Shown here piece by piece: positions 5,106 through 11,800 of a DNA stretch of 14,078 nt. Position numbers and translations under genes: made by a program. The stretch is from Candidatus Poseidoniaceae archaeon. GTDB lineage: Archaea > Thermoplasmatota > Poseidoniia > Poseidoniales > Poseidoniaceae. Location of the stretch: positions 1 to 14,078 of the forward strand of contig JAKUNX010000037.1 of NCBI GenBank assembly GCA_022451835.1. Direction: 5' to 3'. The notes under the pieces are model-generated. The model saw only the letters and a list, made by a program, of their open reading frames with translations, ran no database searches and had not been told where the DNA came from. Each line of letters begins with the position of its first letter. Within the stretch, counting starts at the first letter, position 1.

Positions 5106-8100
5106 TTATTTTTTCATCCAAGATTGATTAGGATTGCTTCTTTGCCATATATTTCCTGAACCAACTGGGAATTCAATAACTTCAATACCATTACTATCAA
5201 TCATGCCAAGTAACTGGGTTGGAGGTGACTCAGGTTGGGAAAGTAATTCTTCAAACAAATTGTCGTTATTAGTTGGATTAATATCAACAATTTCCTTAAG
5301 ACTCACATCATTATCCAACTCATACGAGTTTTGTGGAGCTTCAATTTGCTGCTCCATGGTAATTGGCGAATCTTGCATGTCAAGCATTTGTTCAGCTAGA
5401 CTATACTGTTTGTCTGATTCCCATGCTGAGTTCACATCTCTTCCTCTAGAACTTCTTGAGACTAGAACTAACATAGCAAGTAATCCAATTGCAAGAATTG
5501 CTCCTGCTGAATAAATCAAATCATTAGCAACAGAGGGGGCTAAGTCAGCATTGTCACCAACACCGTCTCCATCAGTATCTTTGGTTTCATCAGGATCATT
5601 TGGAAATGCATCATCAACATCAGGAACTCCATCTCCATCTCCATCAAATGCATCAAAGGTGGTATCACAAAGTAGTATTAGGATGTCAATTTCTGAGCGT
5701 GAAATTCTTAAATTAGAATCACTGTCAATGTCAAAGAAATTATATTGATTTTCATAAACTTGTGATGATAATTTCTCTATTGTAACCTCATTATCTGCTG
5801 GTGATAACTGAGTAAAAATCAATTCCAATTCATTATTACATGAACAAGAAATTTGCAATAATTCTGAGAATTCAATTTCGCCATCAACATTCAGATCAGA
5901 GTTTGCGAAATCTAATTTATTGCCATTTAAAATTACAGAATCAAGTTCAGCTTTACTCAAAACTCCATTAGCATCTTTGTCCTTGCTATTCATCTCATTT
6001 TCAGCAACGTCTCTACAGTTCTGACTGACTATTGGCTCTTGAGGTGCTTCTGGTTCATCAATTGGTTCTATGAAGTCAGAGTAAACCCAACTTGCCACAA
6101 TTGTTACTTCACTGATTTCCTGTGATGCAACAACAGTAATGTCAAATCTTCCGTTAGCAGGTAAATCTAGGTAAATCATTTGTTCTGTTCCAATTCCATC
6201 CGAAGTAAGAGTTACCTGTTCACTGTCTAAATTATCTCCCGGTCTTTGTCTACCTTCTTCTTCAAACTTGTCATCTTCAAAGAATTCAAAGAAATCATCA
6301 AAACCGAATACTATAGCATTTCCAGTAGCAGTCATATCTAAATCCCCAGAACCTCCATAGGTTTGTATCATTAAATATTCACCTGGTTTTTCTAACTCTA
6401 CAAAGAAATTTAGTGACTCGCCTGTAGGGGCCTCAATACCAGAAATTTCTTCTCCATTGAATAACTGAATCGGGTTTCCATCATATTCCCAAACATATCT
6501 ATCTTCAAAAGAAGCTGTTATTGTGACATCACCAAAAACCATTTCGGTGTCAAGTAAAATATACCACATACCTGGAGTTGGGTCATTAAAACCTATTTTA
6601 TCACCAGAACCAGGACTGTTACTTTTGTGCGTGTAATCATTAGATGTTGGTGAGTCTGATAATTTCATGTAAAGAGAAGCCTCGCCAAAACCAGAATTAA
6701 GGTCGACAACCAATCTTTCGGTCGCTTCTGGGACGTTGATTTTGAAATACTGACTTAATCCATTGTAACCACTCAGAGGACCATATGGTATGCCTGGAGT
6801 CAATTCAATAGCATCTTCTGGTTCAATATTTAGTGGTTCAAATGACATCGATGCTGCTATTGTAAAATCATTCGCTTTACCATAGGTGTAAGCAGTTATG
6901 TAGTATATTCCAGGTTTGACATCATAGAGAGTTACTTGGTGTTCGTTTCCAGGACCAATTGACCAATCTGATTGAGCATCAATATTGGCAAATTCCCCAA
7001 TCATACCTATATCGTCAAACTCCTCAAACCATGGCTCATTCCAGCCCCAGAAAGAATTGAATGGATCTGGAACAGTTTGCGAGGATATTGCCAAATCAAT
7101 ATTACCGCTACCTCCATATGTTTTTACAGTTAAAGCGGATAGATTTTCTGTAACATTAACGTAATAATACAACACTCTATCTTCATCAGGTGCCCCTCTA
7201 CCAGCATTTATTTTTTGACCAGTTACAGGTATTTCATTAACTAATTCAGTCATTTCATCTATCGAAGGTGGTGGATCAGCAATTTCCATATAAGTGTAAA
7301 TTGTAAGGTCTTCTATGTCGGTTCTTGGTACTATAACCATCCACATTATACCTTCTTCGGGCCATGACCAATCCATCCACATGTATTCGGTTACATCGTC
7401 ATAAATTTCATCATAATCCCATGAATTAGGAATGACGTTGTGACTGAAGTACGCATCAAATGCATAGTCTCCCCATTTTTCATCATCATACTCAAAGAAT
7501 GACTCAATAAACAAATTCTCAGTCAAGTACTCAATCTCAACAAAAAATAGTAATTGATCTCCTTCTTGACCACTTATGCCATATATTTCTTCATCAGAGA
7601 ATAATTGAATTGCTTGCGCAACAATTGTTCCATCTGGCATAACCCATGAAGCGCCTAGAATTTCGCCTTGGAAATTACCAGATTCATCTTCAGTGATGGA
7701 ACCTTCGCCTTCAAGGAATTCCCAAATTAGTGAATGATCTTGATTATTGATTGATAAATAATCAATCATACCTTGATAATAATTGCAGTCGCATCCTGCC
7801 CCCATCTTACCTATGTACAATTCATCACAATCTTCACCTGATTGAAAACAGTCATTGGACCCGAAATCACCTTGTGGAATTTGTGCGTCTTCAGCACTAA
7901 TTTCACCTGCTAATTGACCATCGATTAAGAAATGTCCACCAACTCCTTCTTCAATTTCTACTGATATTTCGGTCCAGACATTTTCCCCAATACTAGTATT
8001 AGATGTTGGATGTCGAGAAATTGAATATTCACTTGAAAAGGCAACAAGTCCATTATTTATGTAAAGCCCCCATCCATAATCGCCAAACATAGTTACGAAT

Positions 8101-8747
8101 TGTATACCGCTATTATCCGGCGAATTAATCGAAGCTGTGATTGAAATATTACCTGTGAAAGCAGGTATATCTTCATCAATAATTATTTGATCATCATCGC
8201 CATCAAATCGTACAGCATAGTCTACTGCTTCACCAACCTCAACCACTCCATAAACTGGGAAGTATTGCGGATCATCATCCAAATCGTTCCATGTGCCAGG
8301 CATTATGTTGCCCATGTTAGTGCCAGCAATGTGGACAAAGTTTTCGGAATCACTTGCTGAAGGCTGATCTTCACCCCAATTCCTGTAATGGAAAGGTGTT
8401 CCATCATGCCAACGGTAATCGCCTTCATCATTAGAATCAGATAGACCAATCCACAAATGTCTAGATTGTTGATCATAATTAGCAAAGGTGTCGAAAATCC
8501 ATTGATTCTCTAAAGCATCATCAACAGTGGTTAGAAAACCATCTAATGCACGTGCAACCTCTGCAGAATCTGACCAAGAACCTTCACTTAGTAAGTGGTA
8601 AGTTTTGTTATTATTTGGATTGATAGAAGTATGTAAAACTTCTATTTGAGAAGGCGATTCATCCTGAGCACTGACAGACATTACTGGGATAGTCAAAGAC
8701 AATAAAAAAAGAACAACCAAAAAAATGGATTTGCTATACGCTCGCAT
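5106..8747 (-). CDS. Large secreted multidomain surface protein (lectin, LamG-like, PPC-like repeats, EF-hand, TSP3)
   Basis: The 1213-residue protein has a signal peptide (1-27, cut near VSA|QDE). A C-type lectin-like domain follows at about 47-170 (WIGL, WHDG, YRNWGEDQPS, WNDL). A LamG/concanavalin-like domain spans about 176-345, with four cysteines in its second half. Four beta-rich PPC-like repeats lie at about 380-490, 515-635, 645-747 and 757-887; two share TYGGSG(N/D)(I/L)D. Three EF-hand/dockerin-like loops lie at about 923-935 (DKDANGVLSKAEL), 950-962 and 1006-1020. A thrombospondin-3-type stretch (1031-1068, DGDGDGVPDVDD then DTDGDGVGDNAD) is followed by a membrane span (about 1077-1096) and a basic SRSSRGR stop-transfer. 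A roughly 110-residue acidic, presumably cytoplasmic tail ends in GSGNIWQRSNPNQSWMKK. The protein probably sits on the cell surface and binds glycans and calcium, for adhesion or capture; no enzyme active site is visible. A TATA-like TTTTAAT lies about 32 nt upstream. Domain boundaries are by eye. Confidence 0.9.
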   Translation of the reverse strand: MRAYSKSIFLVVLFLLSLTIPVMSVSAQDESPSQIEVLHTSINPNNNKTYHLLSEGSWSDSAEVARALDGFLTTVDDALENQWIFDTFANYDQQSRHLWIGLSDSNDEGDYRWHDGTPFHYRNWGEDQPSASDSENFVHIAGTNMGNIMPGTWNDLDDDPQYFPVYGVVEVGEAVDYAVRFDGDDDQIIIDEDIPAFTGNISITASINSPDNSGIQFVTMFGDYGWGLYINNGLVAFSSEYSISRHPTSNTSIGENVWTEISVEIEEGVGGHFLIDGQLAGEISAEDAQIPQGDFGSNDCFQSGEDCDELYIGKMGAGCDCNYYQGMIDYLSINNQDHSLIWEFLEGEGSITEDESGNFQGEILGASWVMPDGTIVAQAIQLFSDEEIYGISGQEGDQLLFFVEIEYLTENLFIESFFEYDDEKWGDYAFDAYFSHNVIPNSWDYDEIYDDVTEYMWMDWSWPEEGIMWMVIVPRTDIEDLTIYTYMEIADPPPSIDEMTELVNEIPVTGQKINAGRGAPDEDRVLYYYVNVTENLSALTVKTYGGSGNIDLAISSQTVPDPFNSFWGWNEPWFEEFDDIGMIGEFANIDAQSDWSIGPGNEHQVTLYDVKPGIYYITAYTYGKANDFTIAASMSFEPLNIEPEDAIELTPGIPYGPLSGYNGLSQYFKINVPEATERLVVDLNSGFGEASLYMKLSDSPTSNDYTHKSNSPGSGDKIGFNDPTPGMWYILLDTEMVFGDVTITASFEDRYVWEYDGNPIQLFNGEEISGIEAPTGESLNFFVELEKPGEYLMIQTYGGSGDLDMTATGNAIVFGFDDFFEFFEDDKFEEEGRQRPGDNLDSEQVTLTSDGIGTEQMIYLDLPANGRFDITVVASQEISEVTIVASWVYSDFIEPIDEPEAPQEPIVSQNCRDVAENEMNSKDKDANGVLSKAELDSVILNGNKLDFANSDLNVDGEIEFSELLQISCSCNNELELIFTQLSPADNEVTIEKLSSQVYENQYNFFDIDSDSNLRISRSEIDILILLCDTTFDAFDGDGDGVPDVDDAFPNDPDETKDTDGDGVGDNADLAPSVANDLIYSAGAILAIGLLAMLVLVSRSSRGRDVNSAWESDKQYSLAEQMLDMQDSPITMEQQIEAPQNSYELDNDVSLKEIVDINPTNNDNLFEELLSQPESPPTQLLGMIDSNGIEVIEFPVGSGNIWQRSNPNQSWMKK

Positions 8748-8775
8748 GATAACAGGTTATGGTTAGACCGGCCCC

Positions 8776-8782
8776 ATTAAAA
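8776..8782 (-). promoter_or_regulatory. Candidate TATA box of the surface-protein gene
   Basis: TTTTAAT on the minus strand is centred 32 nt before the ATG at 8747, in the 59-bp gap after the helicase stop. No Shine-Dalgarno precedes the ATG, so a short-leader or leaderless transcript is likely. The T-run at about 8798-8806 is on the plus strand, so on the transcribed strand it reads as A and is not a terminator for the helicase. Confidence 0.3.
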
Positions 8783-8806
8783 TGTAGTGGTTATGTGTTT
8801 TTTTTT

Positions 8807-11800
8807 CTAACGAGTCATCTTTTTGCCACCGATTCTTAATTCAGTTTCAAGAGGCATTTGATGTTCCCAAGCAAATTCTTTGACAATTCTCCAACCCTTT
8901 TCAGAACCTTCATAATCCTTTACTTCGATAATTTTGTTACGAGTATTTGCTTTGAATGCTGCTACTGGCTCAGCATTTTTAAACACTAAATATGCTGATC
9001 CAAATCCGAATTTCTCTTTTAGAACATCGGCAAAATACGGTGATATTGGGTCACTTGGCGGCAAGACAAAGTCTCTAATTGGCCGAATATCCTTTGCCTC
9101 ATCTAGTAATTCTTTACGACCCCAACATACTTCATGTAAATCCTCAATTAAGAATCCTTTAATCAAAGTACCATCCTCTTCAAATGAGTTTAGTACGGAT
9201 TTAATTTCTTCAGGTTTGAATGGCGTTCCAGCTAACCTCATGAATTGTTTCAAAGTAATTATTGGATATTCTTTTACCATCTTACGTAAATACTCTTTAC
9301 GCAACTCAGTAGGGTCGATTGAATTCTTAACAATAACAGTTCTAAAACCACCTCTGAAATCTTGAACTATATGTCCTGTTCTAATCAACGGTTGAATCAA
9401 TTTCCTGAATTCAGATTGTGACAATGCATGTCTTTCTTTGAATATATTTGGGTCGGAATTACTGGAAAAGAAATCTACAATATCAAGCAAATCCTCGTCT
9501 GCAGGGATGCCACGGATGATTAACAAATCTTGGAAATGCTCATATGTTGCCCAAACTTGATGTCCACGAAGATTTACACCCTGGTGCAATCTATTCGCAC
9601 TGGCCATACTCTTGAGGTTAGCCCGATAAACTTCACATCGACCTCTTAATGCAAAGTCATCTCGAACTTCTGGAATCTTTCGCATTGCAATAACTTCATT
9701 TTCCAATCTAGTGTTTTGGTGTAAAAAGTGACGGTGAAATAAAGCACGTTCTGCGATTTCTCTTGGCTGAGGGTCAACTATTCCTCCTCGAATCATTCTT
9801 TCCCCAGTCAATTTAAATCCAATATTTTCCAAATATTTTCTAGTCTCAGGGTCTAACTGAGATACTGGTTCACTATTGAAATTTGTTAAAACTGCAACAT
9901 CTACCAATTGGTCTGAGTGATTATCAAGAAGTAATGAAAAAGCTTCACAGAATTCTTCAATGTAAGCATTAGGAATATGTAAGTCCTTAACCTCAAGATA
10001 GTCATTAACCTTGAACATCAATACCTTGCCAATGGGGTCAACTCCTTTGAAAACAGGTAGATACCAACCCCTGTCCAAGATACTTCTTACCTCCCATATA
10101 AATCGTGAAACATATGGATCAGATTGAGTAAGAATTCTCAATTTACTATCTTCTCTACTCGGTCTTTTTAATTGTTCAACCTCTTCAGGCATACAATAAA
10201 ACGCCTCTGGTTCAGGAACTAATGACACTACCTTGGCGATTTTTCCAGATTTTTCTAAATTCATTAATGCAATAGTTAGATCTTCATAAGACTTAGTGAC
10301 AAAGAATCTTAGAGTATGAGATTTAATTGGGCCCAATCGCTTGATTACATCAACTAATGAATCTTCAAAACTAGTTGGTTGATAGACGCCGTGGACTCTG
10401 TGGAATAATGACAACTTTCTTCTGCGGCCTATAACATCTTCAAATTGTTTTACCACCAACATTTGTCGTTCAAGATTATCCAAAGCTCGTTTTAGGTCTC
10501 TTTGGAGAGACTTAAATTCATCTCCTTTGGGGAAATCTTGCATTATTTCTTGTCTTGTTACATTAATACCTGGCGGTATTTTCTCTAACAATTGTTCTTC
10601 CATAGGACCAATCCATGGTTCTGGTTTCAATCCAAGCAACATAGAGATATTTTTCTTAGTGGTATATCCAATTCTATTGTGTAATAGGCGCCCCATAATT
10701 ACATCAGAATCCATTTGTAGGTCTTTCCAATCTTTAAATCTAAACTGATCAACACGATAGAGAAGTTCCTGCTGTTTCTGGAAAATTACATGTGAGTCAA
10801 ATGCAGAAAAACCGTCAGCATATTTAGCAAAGGATTTGTCAAAAACCATATTTTGAACCCAACGATACTCAACAACTTCCTCTTCTCCACCAGTTAAGCG
10901 ATGTTCATCTATCTTGAGAATATATTCAGCATCATCAGTTTGCTTGTAAAAACCAACAGAAATAACATTTCGCGATTCTAATTCGTGTAATATCCTATCA
11001 ACAAGTTCCTTCGAAAAAGGTAATCGTTCTTCGATTTGCTTGGCTAATTTAGGACCTTCGCTACCGAGCATTTCAATTATCTTCACTCGCATAGCAACAT
11101 GTGGGTCACTAATTTTCATAGTTTCCCACTTTGTTGGTTTTAATCCATCATATTCAATTGCGATTTCATACTCAAATCCTTCGGTAAGTAAATTTCTAAG
11201 ATCTTTGACATCCTTGCCACCGTTACTTGCTAGGCATCCCAATGTACCATGAATTTCAGCCATATATGGAGTGAACCATTTACCGTCTAATTCTGATGAA
11301 CCAGTATTTCTTATTTTGACAATTTCTCCTTTTATGCACAATTCTTGAACCCATTCGCGAAGTATGTCGATATCAATACCTTGCAATTTTTCTTTGTATA
11401 ATGGGTTATAGAATGATTTCTCAAGACCACCGCCATGTGACATTAGTTTTAGTAATCCATTTGCATCATCTGGAATAGGTGCTTTATTGAGATAATATTC
11501 ATTAAGCTCTTTTTCAGATAATTCCGTTGCTAGGCTTCTTGTCCCAAGCAACCGTTGAAGGATAGTAGGGTCAATATCCTTGACTAAGAACGCTCTAGTT
11601 TTCATTGACATTAAATCCTCAAATGCCGACATGAACAATGACATTCCTAATCTTGATGGTATTGTCATTTTTTGGTGAACAATTCTTGCTTCGCCTTGAA
11701 CACATAATTTGAGAAAATCATTTAGACTATTTAGGTCAATATCAGCAAACATTATCTCATTTTTTGCTTCTCTCATCAGCAGACTATCCTCGATAGTTCT

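Noticed and set aside
5630..5650. Short tandem repeat of CCATCT
   Set aside because: It is the complement of GAT-GGA codons encoding the Asp-Gly calcium-binding run, not an independent DNA repeat.
5551..5748. Plus-strand open frame rich in Ser/Pro opposite the surface-protein gene
   Set aside because: It is the antisense shadow of the Asp/Gly-rich thrombospondin-3 and EF-hand codons, with no promoter or recognisable domain.
7748..7768. Perfect 8-bp inverted repeat TGATTGAT-AAATA-ATCAATCA
   Set aside because: It lies inside the LamG-like part of the surface-protein gene and is explained by the codons for Ile-Asp-Tyr-Leu-Ser-Ile-Asn-Asn in AT-rich DNA; no terminator or operator is expected there.
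8798..8806. T-run next to the helicase stop as a terminator
   Set aside because: The T-run is on the plus strand; the helicase is transcribed from the minus strand, where the run reads as A.
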